Part shown: piece by piece, positions 1 through 6,861 of the stretch
Layout: each line of letters opens with the position of its first letter
Position numbering within the stretch: the first letter of the stretch is position 1
Origin: 2-02-FULL-48-14 sp041645035
GTDB lineage: Bacteria; Patescibacteriota; Gracilibacteria; UBA1369; 2-02-FULL-48-14
Assembly: GCA_041645035.1 (NCBI GenBank)
Contig: JBAZQU010000035.1
Coordinates: 1-10,375 of the forward strand
Reading direction: 5' to 3'
DNA length: 10,375 nt
The notes under the pieces: model-generated
Told to the model about the DNA's origin: nothing
The model's input: the letters and a program-made list of their open reading frames with translations, nothing else
Databases searched by the model: none
Program-made: the position numbers and the translations under genes

Positions 1-1732
1 GACCGGATTCAAAATCAAAATCATTCAAATGAGCGACTAAAGTTGCACGTAGATCGGCGGCAACTTTTGGTGATACACCGCCCACTTGCAGATCACCTCT
101 GGAATCAATGTGTCCAAAATCAGTCATTTTGAAATAACAATTACCAGTTGTATCCGGATCAAACAGAAACGCATCTTCATCCTCATATGCTGCAATAGCA
201 CCGCTTCCCAAAGAAGCGTGATGAATCTCACGCAAAAGCTGTAGACCTTGTAGGAAGGAAGGACTTCTCTGAGATGCCCTCTCAGATGCCGCTTTCATTG
301 CTGCTATATACCTCTCCTTCCTTAATTGTTCCACTTTTTCATGGCACACACTACTCGCGTTACCTAACCTAGCATTCGCTGCGGAAAGCGCTTCTAATTT
401 TACTACAAATTCACCAATAGCAGCTATGGCAGGTCCTACTTCAGGGATCCTATCTTGGAACGATGTAACCTTGGCAATGCTTTTATCAGCGGCCTCATGG
501 AAACCATTGATTGTTGAAATAAGCGGCTTGCTGCTTTCTCCCACTTTGTTGCCATCGAAATCTGTCCAATACATGTTTTTACGATCACCTTTTATGATTA
601 GAGACAGTTGTTCTATCTCCTCGGATAGAATGGCAGCATTTGCCATAACTCTTTCCTTAGCGGTGAGAGCAGCGTGCATTCTGTCCAGGGTGTCTACAAG
701 AACTCGCCGTGGGTCTGTCACCTCCACTCGTTCTTTTGGCCTTAAGTATAAAAGAAATCTGTCAATTGCCTCACGGAAACCGCTTGAGGCCATTATCTGT
801 GGTTTTTGAAGGGTTCGATCGCCATGTCCATGTCTCTCTGATTCCCATTCCATCCTGTCGCGATCGCCTTGCACGACAAAAGCGAGCTGATCAAGTGCAT
901 CCAACATAAAGTTCGGTTGTCCAGCTATAACCGATGGAAGTCCCGATTTACAGGCTTCAATTGCACGTAATGCCTCTAATTTTTGTGCCTCCAAAAATGC
1001 TTCAGATCCTTTTTTATATGCTTCCGTTGCAGTTCCCAAAGTGTGTAGTGGTCCTTCTGGAATTTTCCTTGCCACCTCCACTTCTTCTCCGCCTGCTTTA
1101 TACGCAGTACTTGCTTTTCTAAGGGCCGCTTTTTCCTCTGACGCAAAATCAGTGGTATCAACTGCCGAAGCTATCGTGATTGGATCTTTATTCCAGTTGA
1201 TTTTTTCACGATTTATACCACTAGCATTTCTGATTAAAGTATGAATAAGGATGAGAGTGCCACCATTAATTCTTAAACCGCTCTCACTCCCAACGAGTTC
1301 CGGTGACATCGCCCTGGCATAACTATCCGCCAAAAGAACACCATGCAGTAAATTTAGGTCACCCCTCGTTGCGGCCCTTAATGCCGGATCGACTCTAATT
1401 TCAGCCTGTCTTGTGGCAAGCTCCCAGCGATTAGTTTCAACATTCACGACATTGACATCATAAATTGCATAGGAAGGGGGGAACGCCATGAGCTGTTCCC
1501 ATAGGTAAATTTTTTCATCCTCATCCAATCTGCTCGCCTCAATAGTATGGGCGAGCCCATCGAATGCTTCGCCAACAAAAAAAGCCTCCGCTTTTTTAAG
1601 TCTTTCACTTTTCTCCTCGCTCAAAGCATTTGGACCTTTTCCAAGGACAGTTGAACTTACATAGGCTTGCCTCAATGCCGCTATACGGTCGGGTCCCTTC
1701 GGGAGGGGGAGGACGTCAGGTATGTCTGTCAT
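1..1732 (-). CDS. Large uncharacterised protein, partial (C-terminus beyond left edge)
   Basis: Reading the minus strand from ATG at 1732 gives 577 uninterrupted codons to the window edge. An in-frame TAG lies about 20 bases upstream of this ATG, so the start is bounded. The protein begins MTDIPDVLPLPKGPDRIAAL. It shows no signal peptide and no membrane segment. It is mostly charged and alanine/glutamate-rich, looks largely helical, and has lysine/glutamate-rich stretches that could form coiled coils in the middle (about residues 190-260 and 450-490). I recognise no family or catalytic motif, so no function is proposed. Arginine codons are mainly AGA/AGG (about 25 of 38 by my count), whereas purB and dcd almost always use CGN. 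It follows purA on the same strand by 65 bp but has its own promoter-like sequence. A long open frame on this strand is certain; the role is unknown. Confidence 0.85.
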   Translation of the reverse strand, partial: MTDIPDVLPLPKGPDRIAALRQAYVSSTVLGKGPNALSEEKSERLKKAEAFFVGEAFDGLAHTIEASRLDEDEKIYLWEQLMAFPPSYAIYDVNVVNVETNRWELATRQAEIRVDPALRAATRGDLNLLHGVLLADSYARAMSPELVGSESGLRINGGTLILIHTLIRNASGINREKINWNKDPITIASAVDTTDFASEEKAALRKASTAYKAGGEEVEVARKIPEGPLHTLGTATEAYKKGSEAFLEAQKLEALRAIEACKSGLPSVIAGQPNFMLDALDQLAFVVQGDRDRMEWESERHGHGDRTLQKPQIMASSGFREAIDRFLLYLRPKERVEVTDPRRVLVDTLDRMHAALTAKERVMANAAILSEEIEQLSLIIKGDRKNMYWTDFDGNKVGESSKPLISTINGFHEAADKSIAKVTSFQDRIPEVGPAIAAIGEFVVKLEALSAANARLGNASSVCHEKVEQLRKERYIAAMKAASERASQRSPSFLQGLQLLREIHHASLGSGAIAAYEDEDAFLFDPDTTGNCYFKMTDFGHIDSRGDLQVGGVSPKVAADLRATLVAHLNDFDFESG

Positions 1733-1757
1733 GAGCCAAATTTGTAAATAAGGCTAA

Positions 1758-1786
1758 ACTATAACATCATCCTGCCATTTTGTAAA
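1758..1786 (-). promoter_or_regulatory. Sigma70-type promoter for the left-edge unknown gene
   Basis: On the minus strand, TTTACA (1781-1786) and TATAGT (1758-1763) are separated by exactly 17 bp. Each differs from consensus at one position. The predicted start of transcription is near 1751, giving a leader of about 19 nt before the ATG at 1732, with no Shine-Dalgarno motif. This suggests the gene is transcribed independently of purA, which ends at 1798. Confidence 0.6.
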
Positions 1787-1797
1787 GGGTAGAGCCT

Positions 1798-3081
1798 CTA
1801 AGAACGAGTAAGTAACTGATCCCGTCTTTGGCCGACGCCAACGTACTTTATGGGACATTCGAGGAGTTCCTCCAAACGGAGCACGTAGTTTTTTGCGTTC
1901 TCGGGGAGCTGCTCCCATTTCGTCACATTCTTGAGCGATTGTTTCCAGCCGGGCAGCGTTTCGTATTCCACTTCAACTTGAGCCAGTTCATCGAGCGAAG
2001 CGGGGATGCTCTGCAAAACCTCGCCATGCAAGCGATATTTTACCGCTATTTTAATCTCATCGAGATCATCGAGCACATCGAGCTTGGTCAAATTCAAACA
2101 AGTAAAGCCGTTGATCATAATGGAATACCGAGTGAGCGGCACGTCGAACCAGCCACAGCGACGAGGCCTTCCGGTTGTGGAACCATATTCACCGCCCGCC
2201 TCTCGAATTTTTTCTCCAAGCGCATCTAAAAGTTCAGTTGGGAAGGGGCCGCTTCCCACGCGAGTCATATAAGCCTTAATGATTCCAATAAGGTCGCCCA
2301 GGTGCAAAGGGCTCATCCCGGTACCTGTAAATACACCTCCGATGCTCGGGTTGGAGGAAGTGACAAAAGGATACGTTCCGTGGTCGATGTCGAGCAAAGT
2401 CGCGTTTGCGCCCTCCACCAAAACTTTTTTACCTTCCTTCAGCGCATTATTCAAAAACCATGCACCGTCCACCATCATTTTGAGCAGTCGATCGCGATAT
2501 TTTCGAATCACAGCCAGCTCACCTTCGGGTAAATAATCAAAACCAAACACTTCCTGGTGCCGGGCGAGGTTCGCCTTGTAACGCTCCACAAAACGATCCC
2601 AGTCTTTCAGATCGCAGAGCCTTAGCCCGCGTCGATTGATTTTGTCAGAATACGCAGGCCCGATCCCACGTCTCGTTGTCCCGACTTTGTGTGTTCCCTT
2701 CGAATCTTCTTGCGCTCCATCCATCAACTTGTGGTAGTCGAAAAGAAGTGCCACGCGGTCGGAAACTTTGAGCCGATCTTCCACGTCGTAGCCGGCCGTT
2801 TTCAAATTCTCGAGCTCTTCGAACATGGTTTCAATATGCAGCACCACGCCGTTGCCCACCACACAGGTCACATGAGGGTACAAAATTCCGCTCGGCAGGA
2901 GGTGAAAAACAAATTTCTTGGTTTCGCCACCCTCTTGTATATACACCGTGTGCCCGGCATTAGCTCCGCCGGTTGCTCGCGCCACAATATCAAAATTCGC
3001 ACTCAAAATATCTACTAATTTTCCTTTGCCTTCGTCGCCCCATTGAGCGCCCAGAATGATAGAGAGGTTTTTGGTAGGCAT
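1798..3081 (-). CDS. purA: Adenylosuccinate synthetase
   Basis: Joins IMP and aspartate using GTP to make adenylosuccinate, the first committed step from IMP to AMP, in the cytoplasm. The 427-residue length is normal for the family. Hallmarks are the N-terminal loop GAQWGDEGKGK (residues 11-21; D16 is the expected catalytic aspartate), H44 in GGANAGHT, GTTRRGIGPAYSDK for IMP binding in the first third, the DHGTYPFVTSSNP segment mid-protein, TTGRPRRCGWFD, and a guanine-recognition NLTKLDVLD near residue 330. The ATG at 3081 gives a start directly before the first beta strand. A TAATAT hexamer ends six bases upstream of it, so the mRNA may be leaderless. It is divergent from the PEBP gene. Its pathway partner purB lies about 5 kb away, so the purine genes are split across the window. 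Confidence 0.98.
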   Translation of the reverse strand: MPTKNLSIILGAQWGDEGKGKLVDILSANFDIVARATGGANAGHTVYIQEGGETKKFVFHLLPSGILYPHVTCVVGNGVVLHIETMFEELENLKTAGYDVEDRLKVSDRVALLFDYHKLMDGAQEDSKGTHKVGTTRRGIGPAYSDKINRRGLRLCDLKDWDRFVERYKANLARHQEVFGFDYLPEGELAVIRKYRDRLLKMMVDGAWFLNNALKEGKKVLVEGANATLLDIDHGTYPFVTSSNPSIGGVFTGTGMSPLHLGDLIGIIKAYMTRVGSGPFPTELLDALGEKIREAGGEYGSTTGRPRRCGWFDVPLTRYSIMINGFTCLNLTKLDVLDDLDEIKIAVKYRLHGEVLQSIPASLDELAQVEVEYETLPGWKQSLKNVTKWEQLPENAKNYVLRLEELLECPIKYVGVGQRRDQLLTRS

Positions 3082-3087
3082 GGCTGA

Positions 3088-3116
3088 ATATTAACTAAGA
3101 CACGAATAATTTACCA
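3088..3116 (-). promoter_or_regulatory. Possible leaderless promoter of purA
   Basis: On the minus strand a TAATAT -10-like box (3088-3093) lies six bases before the purA ATG, which would put +1 at or next to the A of the start codon. The hexamer 17 bp upstream (TGGTAA, 3111-3116) matches the -35 consensus poorly. It shares the same six base pairs with the -35-like box of the divergent promoter. Confidence 0.35.
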
Positions 3117-3139
3117 GTCCTAACTTTCTGAGGTAGAAT
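3111..3139 (+). promoter_or_regulatory. Possible promoter of the PEBP-acylphosphatase-ThpR operon
   Basis: TTACCA (3111-3116), a 17-bp spacer and TAGAAT (3134-3139) precede the ATG at 3146 by six bases. As for purA, this predicts transcription starting at about the start codon. An alternative reading is that GAGGT at 3130-3134 is a somewhat distant Shine-Dalgarno (11 bases before ATG) and the promoter is elsewhere. Confidence 0.4.
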
Positions 3140-3145
3140 CAAATT

Positions 3146-3586
3146 ATGAATATCACCAGTTCCGCGTTTGAGAATAAAGGGAGTGTTCCCGCCCGGTACA
3201 CTTGCGACGGAGGGGGTGTGAATCCGCCTCTTGACATTAAGAGCGTGCCGACTGCTGCGCAAAGTTTAGCTTTAATTGTGGATGACCCGGATGCCCCGCG
3301 CGGCGACTGGGTGCATTGGCTACTGTGGAATTTGGACCCGACGACAACGATTCTTGCGGAAAACTCCGTGCCAGTCGCCGCGGTTCAAGGTACTACCGAT
3401 TTTGGCACGATCGGTTGGGGAGCCCCCTGTCCGCCCTCCGGCTCTCATCGCTATTTCTTTAAAGTGTATGCGCTCGATACACGGCTCGATCTTCCCGCCA
3501 CCGCTCGCAAAGCCGATTTAGAAAAAGCGATGCAGGGACATATTTTAGAAGAAGCCCAACTTATGGGAAGATATCAACGCTCATGA
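3146..3586 (+). CDS. YbhB/YbcL-type phosphatidylethanolamine-binding (PEBP) family protein
   Basis: A 146-residue single-domain protein with the bacterial PEBP signatures: DDPDAP at residues 46-51, WVHWLLWNL at 55-63, and the anion-pocket segment GAPCPPSGSHRYFF starting at residue 92. Family members have a small ligand pocket that binds phosphate-like groups. In bacteria their physiological substrate is unsettled, so I name the fold and not a reaction. There is no signal peptide, so it is cytoplasmic. Length and motifs look complete. It is first in a tight plus-strand operon: its TGA overlaps the next gene's ATG (ATGA). It is divergent from purA, with only 64 bp shared between the two starts. 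Confidence 0.95.
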   Translation: MNITSSAFENKGSVPARYTCDGGGVNPPLDIKSVPTAAQSLALIVDDPDAPRGDWVHWLLWNLDPTTTILAENSVPVAAVQGTTDFGTIGWGAPCPPSGSHRYFFKVYALDTRLDLPATARKADLEKAMQGHILEEAQLMGRYQRS

Positions 3587-3855
3587 AGCACATCAATATT
3601 AAAATTTCCGGCCAAGTTCAAGGGGTTTTCTTCCGCGCCTCGGCAAAAGAAGAGGCGGAAAGTCGCGGGCTCACCGGCTTTGTCCGCAACGAGCCGGACG
3701 GATCCATATTCATTGAAGCGGAAGGGCCTCAAGACAAACTGGAGGATTATTTGAATTGGTGTCGCCACGGCAACTCGCCGGCTCGAGTCACCGGGATGGA
3801 ATTTCTTTTTAGCGATGAGCTCAAAAATTTTACCGATTTTACCATTCAAAGATGA
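3583..3855 (+). CDS. acyP: Acylphosphatase
   Basis: Hydrolyses the carboxyl-phosphate bond of acylphosphates. It is a 90-residue protein, the usual size for a stand-alone acylphosphatase. The first signature GQVQGVFFR (residues 10-18) ends in the phosphate-binding R18. The second, GFVRNEPDGSI, contains the catalytic N36. Both key residues are present, so it should be active. Its ATG overlaps the PEBP stop (ATGA), and its own TGA overlaps the ATG of the ThpR gene in the same way. This implies one transcript with coupled translation. No Shine-Dalgarno close to the start is visible, consistent with coupling. The physiological substrate cannot be read from the sequence. Confidence 0.96.
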   Translation: MKHINIKISGQVQGVFFRASAKEEAESRGLTGFVRNEPDGSIFIEAEGPQDKLEDYLNWCRHGNSPARVTGMEFLFSDELKNFTDFTIQR

Positions 3856-4412
3856 AACGACTTTTTCTGGCACTCTCGATTCCGGAAGCAATGTCCAAGT
3901 CTTTTGAAGATTATTTGCATATTTATAGGAACGACCAGCATTTTCAAGATGCCAAATGGACCGGTCCGGAAAATCTGCATATCACCGTGTTCTTTTTGGG
4001 CGAAGTAACAGAAAGTCATCTGTTGGAAATGAGAAGCATACTAAGGGGAGTCGCCGGACGCATGACGCCCTTCACACTACACTTTGAGCGCGTGGAATTC
4101 TTCGCTCACAAGATGCCAAAAATGATTTGGGGCCGTTTTCAACGCAACCTCGGATTTTTGGAACTTAATCAGGAATGCAAAAAATTCATGAAACCCTACT
4201 TGGACATGACCAAAGAAGAAGAAATGAAAGAACCTATCCCGCACGTGACGCTGGCTCGCCTCCGCAAACCCGTGGACCCCAAACACTTTTCTTTCCAGCC
4301 CCTAAACCTCCCGTCCGTGGAAGCTACGGAACTGCATTTGTACGAATCCGTCCTTACACCTCAGGGGCCGAGCTATACGCTTATTGAAAGCTATAGATTG
4401 GGAGTCCAGTGA
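3852..4412 (+). CDS. thpR: RNA 2',3'-cyclic phosphodiesterase, 2H phosphoesterase family (ThpR/LigT-like)
   Basis: A 186-residue protein of the two-histidine phosphoesterase family, which opens 2',3'-cyclic phosphate RNA ends and in vitro can join tRNA halves through 2'-5' bonds. Both catalytic motifs are present: H43-I-T-V inside ENLHITVFFLG, and H131-V-T-L inside IPHVTLARLRK, spaced as in the family. The N-terminus MKRLFLALSIPE is the typical opening strand (R/F-L-A-L/I-x-P). Length is normal. It is the last gene of the three-gene overlapping operon (ATGA overlap with the acylphosphatase). Its TGA (4410-4412) lies inside the 5' arm of a strong stem-loop that probably ends the transcript. 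The in vivo substrate is unknown for most bacterial members. Confidence 0.93.
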   Translation: MKRLFLALSIPEAMSKSFEDYLHIYRNDQHFQDAKWTGPENLHITVFFLGEVTESHLLEMRSILRGVAGRMTPFTLHFERVEFFAHKMPKMIWGRFQRNLGFLELNQECKKFMKPYLDMTKEEEMKEPIPHVTLARLRKPVDPKHFSFQPLNLPSVEATELHLYESVLTPQGPSYTLIESYRLGVQ

Positions 4413-4438
4413 CGAATAGATGGCCCATTCGTCACTGG
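4406..4438. terminator. Long stem-loop between convergent genes
   Basis: CCAGTGACGAAT (4406-4417) is perfectly complementary to ATTCGTCACTGG (4427-4438), a 12-bp stem with a 9-nt loop. It sits between the convergent ends of thpR and the radical SAM gene and includes the thpR stop codon. Neither strand has a run of T directly after the stem, so it is not a canonical intrinsic terminator. It may act as a bidirectional terminator or an mRNA 3'-end protector. Confidence 0.5.
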
Positions 4439-4449
4439 TGCTCGACTGG

Positions 4450-6489
4450 CTATCTCTTTCCTCTTGCGGTTAGATCCGACAAAATTTCTTCAGCACTTCG
4501 GCTGTCGCCAAGTTCATTTTGAAAATTTACAGTAGGTCGAATATTACCGCCCACCCCCGGGCGCGGTGCCAGATCTCGAATATTCACGAGCGACTCAAGT
4601 TCATTAATGAGTTCCGGCTTCTCCCTTGCCGTGATGATTAGCTTGGTATCCGGTAAGGCAAGCCGTAGTAGGGCGTGATAAAAAACATACGTTTTATCGT
4701 CAACCGGATTAGGAGTTCTAAAGACGTCTCCCTGTACGGGTTGATGGCGCGGAATCGAAAGACTGTAAGGAAAACCTCCATAGGCATCTTTCAACCGATT
4801 GGCATGCTGTATGAGTGCCATGATTTCAGCGTCATTACCGGCATGTTGATAAGGAACGTTACATCGATTTAATCCCAGTAACGTACCAATGCCCACTCGA
4901 TCAAATCCGGCTTGGAGGGCTCTCTCTTGAGCTTTTATTCGAAAATCAAAATCTGTTTTTGGACCACAAAGATGATATTCCCTGTACTGACCAGGGTCAT
5001 ATATTTCCTGAAAAATTCTAAATTGAAGTGGAAGTCCAGTTTGATTCGCATCAACAATCTCATGAAAATCCTCCGTATCCATGGGGGCAACGTTGAAAGT
5101 GATGCCTGTAAGGGGGAAACCCTCTGTTTGATTAACTTCGCCCAGAATTCGGAGGGCCCTAATGCAATCCGCCTTATTATGTGGGCTTTCCCCCGCCAAA
5201 ACACAAAACTCATCTGGGTGATGCCTTAAGACGGCCCGGAAATCCGCTTCCATTTCTTTATCGGAAAGTGAACTTCTACTTTTCAAGCTCCCGGCTCTTA
5301 ATCCACAGTAGACACAATCATTAGCACACGTGTCAGCAATGTAGCTAATGCCGTAGACTTCCAACTTCTCGCCAAATCTTCTCCGATTTTCTTCTTCAGC
5401 TCGCTTAAGAATTTCATCAAAAAACAATTCTTTCTCGGCCAAGATGCTCTTGAGTATCGCATTGCGTTCTTCTGTGCTCAGGTCAGTCTTGGCAAGTCTT
5501 TGCATCAATTGTTCAAGTCTACCCACTCCACTAACTTCCGTTAGTTTCGCGTGGAGTAGATCGACCTGGGAATGGACTTCTTGGATATAGGATCCACCCT
5601 CAAAAGGGCTTTCTTTCTGACCCGTCCTCTTAAAGAAAACATCGGCGAATCCAATCATACCGATAAATTCGCCCGTTTCGTCATGCAAAGGCAGGAAATA
5701 ATCACGTTCAAACCTACTCACTTCCTGCGTGCCTCCCGGCTCAATAAAACGATTCTGTCCATTTAAATCAACGGTCAGCATGTCCAACGTTCCTAATGAA
5801 AAACATTTGAGCAGTTCTTGAAAAAGTTTTCCCAAAATTCTTCCAAAATTAGGCGCTTTCGAGTGAAAGTCAATTATATCCCTGCCAAGATATGAGTTTC
5901 TACCCTCGGCATTTTTCGGAGTTTTTTCAAAGGAAGAAATATCTGCGACATACGGGAAGTTACCATCTTTCTTCAAAATAATTGCCAGATCTTGTCCTAT
6001 AAAACAGGAGATGTAGTGGAATATGTCTTTACCTTTCACCGCCGGATTATCACTTTGTAGTATAGTTCCACTTTCATCAAAGACCACCTCATCGAAGCTT
6101 TGAATGACAAGCCTTCCCCCTTTGCTTGTGACCTCTCCGTCAATTCCTATTTGCCTTAGCATCGGCAGGATATTTTGCAGAACAAGCACTGAAATGCGCC
6201 CCTCATAACCCGTCACAAATTCGGCTATAGTGAAAGTCGATGTCGGCGTACCCATCATTTCTGCCATCTTCATCGCTCTGACGCGGTCCACCGAACGTCG
6301 GATAGAAAGTGTCGATGGACCCTCCGGGATTACCGTCCGCCCTGTTTGCAGATTGTCGAACTGTTGCGTAAGAGTATGCAGATTTTCCTCCACCGCGGAA
6401 CGTTCACCCCTAACATCAATATGCAATGCTCGCATACGTGGCATTTCAACAGATCCGCCGCCCTCAAGTGAATTATTGAATTTTTTCAT
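4450..6489 (-). CDS. PAS-like domain fused to a ThiH/HydG-like radical SAM enzyme
   Basis: A 679-residue protein. Residues about 375-600 form a radical SAM domain with the cluster motif CANDCVYC (C388, C392, C395; CX3CX2C). It then follows the ThiH/HydG pattern: IFQEIYDPGQYREYH (492-506), GPKTDFDFRI (509-518), GIGTLLGL (533-540) and PYSLSIPRHQP (574-584). A BATS-like C-terminus follows. Known relatives cleave tyrosine (ThiH for thiamine, HydG for the [FeFe]-hydrogenase cofactor). The HydG auxiliary-cluster cysteines (CX2CX22C) are absent: no cysteine occurs after C543, so HydG function is unlikely. Residues about 165-287 resemble a PAS domain, with YLGRDIIDFH and a late FLPLHDETGEFIGMIGF strand pair. 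Residues 1-130 are unassigned. No thiamine or hydrogenase gene is nearby. The start at 6489 is not supported by a Shine-Dalgarno; M16 and M19 are alternatives. The exact reaction is unknown. Confidence 0.88.
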   Translation of the reverse strand: MKKFNNSLEGGGSVEMPRMRALHIDVRGERSAVEENLHTLTQQFDNLQTGRTVIPEGPSTLSIRRSVDRVRAMKMAEMMGTPTSTFTIAEFVTGYEGRISVLVLQNILPMLRQIGIDGEVTSKGGRLVIQSFDEVVFDESGTILQSDNPAVKGKDIFHYISCFIGQDLAIILKKDGNFPYVADISSFEKTPKNAEGRNSYLGRDIIDFHSKAPNFGRILGKLFQELLKCFSLGTLDMLTVDLNGQNRFIEPGGTQEVSRFERDYFLPLHDETGEFIGMIGFADVFFKRTGQKESPFEGGSYIQEVHSQVDLLHAKLTEVSGVGRLEQLMQRLAKTDLSTEERNAILKSILAEKELFFDEILKRAEEENRRRFGEKLEVYGISYIADTCANDCVYCGLRAGSLKSRSSLSDKEMEADFRAVLRHHPDEFCVLAGESPHNKADCIRALRILGEVNQTEGFPLTGITFNVAPMDTEDFHEIVDANQTGLPLQFRIFQEIYDPGQYREYHLCGPKTDFDFRIKAQERALQAGFDRVGIGTLLGLNRCNVPYQHAGNDAEIMALIQHANRLKDAYGGFPYSLSIPRHQPVQGDVFRTPNPVDDKTYVFYHALLRLALPDTKLIITAREKPELINELESLVNIRDLAPRPGVGGNIRPTVNFQNELGDSRSAEEILSDLTARGKR

Positions 6490-6506
6490 AAAAATAATTA
6501 ATTAAA

Positions 6507-6531
6507 TTAATAAAAAGCACCGTTTCGGTGC
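6507..6531 (-). terminator. Intrinsic terminator in the leader of the radical SAM gene (possible attenuator)
   Basis: Read on the minus strand, GCACCG-AAA-CGGTGC (6517-6531) forms a perfect 6-bp stem followed by TTTTTATTAATTT. This is a classic intrinsic terminator that works only in this direction. It ends about 20 bases before the ATG at 6489. No other gene lies upstream on this strand in the gap, so the terminated transcript would be the radical SAM leader itself or a short independent RNA starting near 6646. Confidence 0.7.
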
Positions 6532-6570
6532 ATGTAAATTTCTTACGTCTATATTCAAAAGTTTACATGC
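6530..6570 (-). promoter_or_regulatory. Inverted repeat overlapping the leader terminator
   Basis: GCATGTAAA (6530-6538) and TTTACATGC (6562-6570) form a perfect 9-bp inverted repeat with a 23-nt loop. The two bases at 6530-6531 are shared with the terminator stem (6517-6531), so the complete forms of both helices cannot coexist. This geometry could be an anti-terminator or a coaxial stack. The regulatory role is inferred. Confidence 0.45.
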
Positions 6571-6652
6571 GCCAAAACAAAGTATTTCGCCATGAGGGGA
6601 AATCCATCCATTGAACCCCAAATAATTTGTTCTTTTCTAAGTCCATACATGT

Positions 6653-6681
6653 AACATAATATTTTTTCGTTCACTTGTCAA
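6653..6681 (-). promoter_or_regulatory. Promoter for the radical SAM leader
   Basis: On the minus strand a perfect TTGACA (6676-6681) and TATGTT (6653-6658) are separated by 17 bp. Transcription would start near 6646, giving a leader of about 157 nt before the ATG at 6489. The leader contains the inverted repeat and the terminator. The -35 box lies three bases outside the direct repeat that flanks the MITE-like element. Confidence 0.6.
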
Positions 6682-6800
6682 TCGGCAGAACGTGAATCTT
6701 GAAACTTAAGCTACAGTTTAGGCAAGCCGTATGTTCACAGCTCATGGATTTAAGTAATAAAGTAGAGGGCTGTCTGAGCACTGGTCCTTAACAGGCTACG

Positions 6801-6820
6801 ATTCCTCCCTAGGGAGGAAT
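6801..6820. repeat. Perfect 20-bp palindrome inside the MITE-like element
   Basis: ATTCCTCCCTAGGGAGGAAT is fully self-complementary, with two-fold symmetry about CTAG and no spacer. It could be a dimeric protein-binding site, a cruciform, or a joint between the halves of the element. Confidence 0.7.
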
Positions 6821-6843
6821 TTACAGATCAGATCTTGCAAAAC

Positions 6844-6861
6844 CAAAATCGTTTGATTTTG
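6844..6861. repeat. Small hairpin inside the MITE-like element
   Basis: CAAAATC (6844-6850) and GATTTTG (6855-6861) form a 7-bp stem with loop GTTT. No T-run follows on either strand, so it is not a terminator. Confidence 0.5.

Noticed and set aside
426..809. Plus-strand ORF of 127 codons
   Set aside because: It lies fully antisense to the long minus-strand frame; the longer uninterrupted frame with a promoter is the better gene.
976..1161. Small lysine/arginine-rich minus-strand ORF
   Set aside because: It is an out-of-frame reading inside the long open frame of the unknown gene on the same strand.
1733..1797. Terminator between purA and the left-edge gene
   Set aside because: Only a weak AGCC/GGCT pairing without a T-run is present, so read-through from purA cannot be excluded and no terminator is called.
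4450..6489. HydG, the [FeFe]-hydrogenase maturase
   Set aside because: The C-terminal auxiliary-cluster cysteines are missing (no cysteine after residue 543) and no hydrogenase or hydE/hydF gene is visible.
6555..6650. Two overlapping minus-strand leader ORFs (31 codons from ATG 6650, 27 codons from ATG 6646) ahead of the terminator
   Set aside because: Open frames of this length are expected by chance about one time in four. The predicted transcription start falls at or after the first ATG, there is no Shine-Dalgarno, and no run of one regulatory amino acid is seen. Not enough to call a leader peptide.
6490..6650. TPP or other known riboswitch controlling the ThiH-like gene
   Set aside because: I do not see the thi-box core or another riboswitch signature that I know; only the terminator and an inverted repeat are supported.
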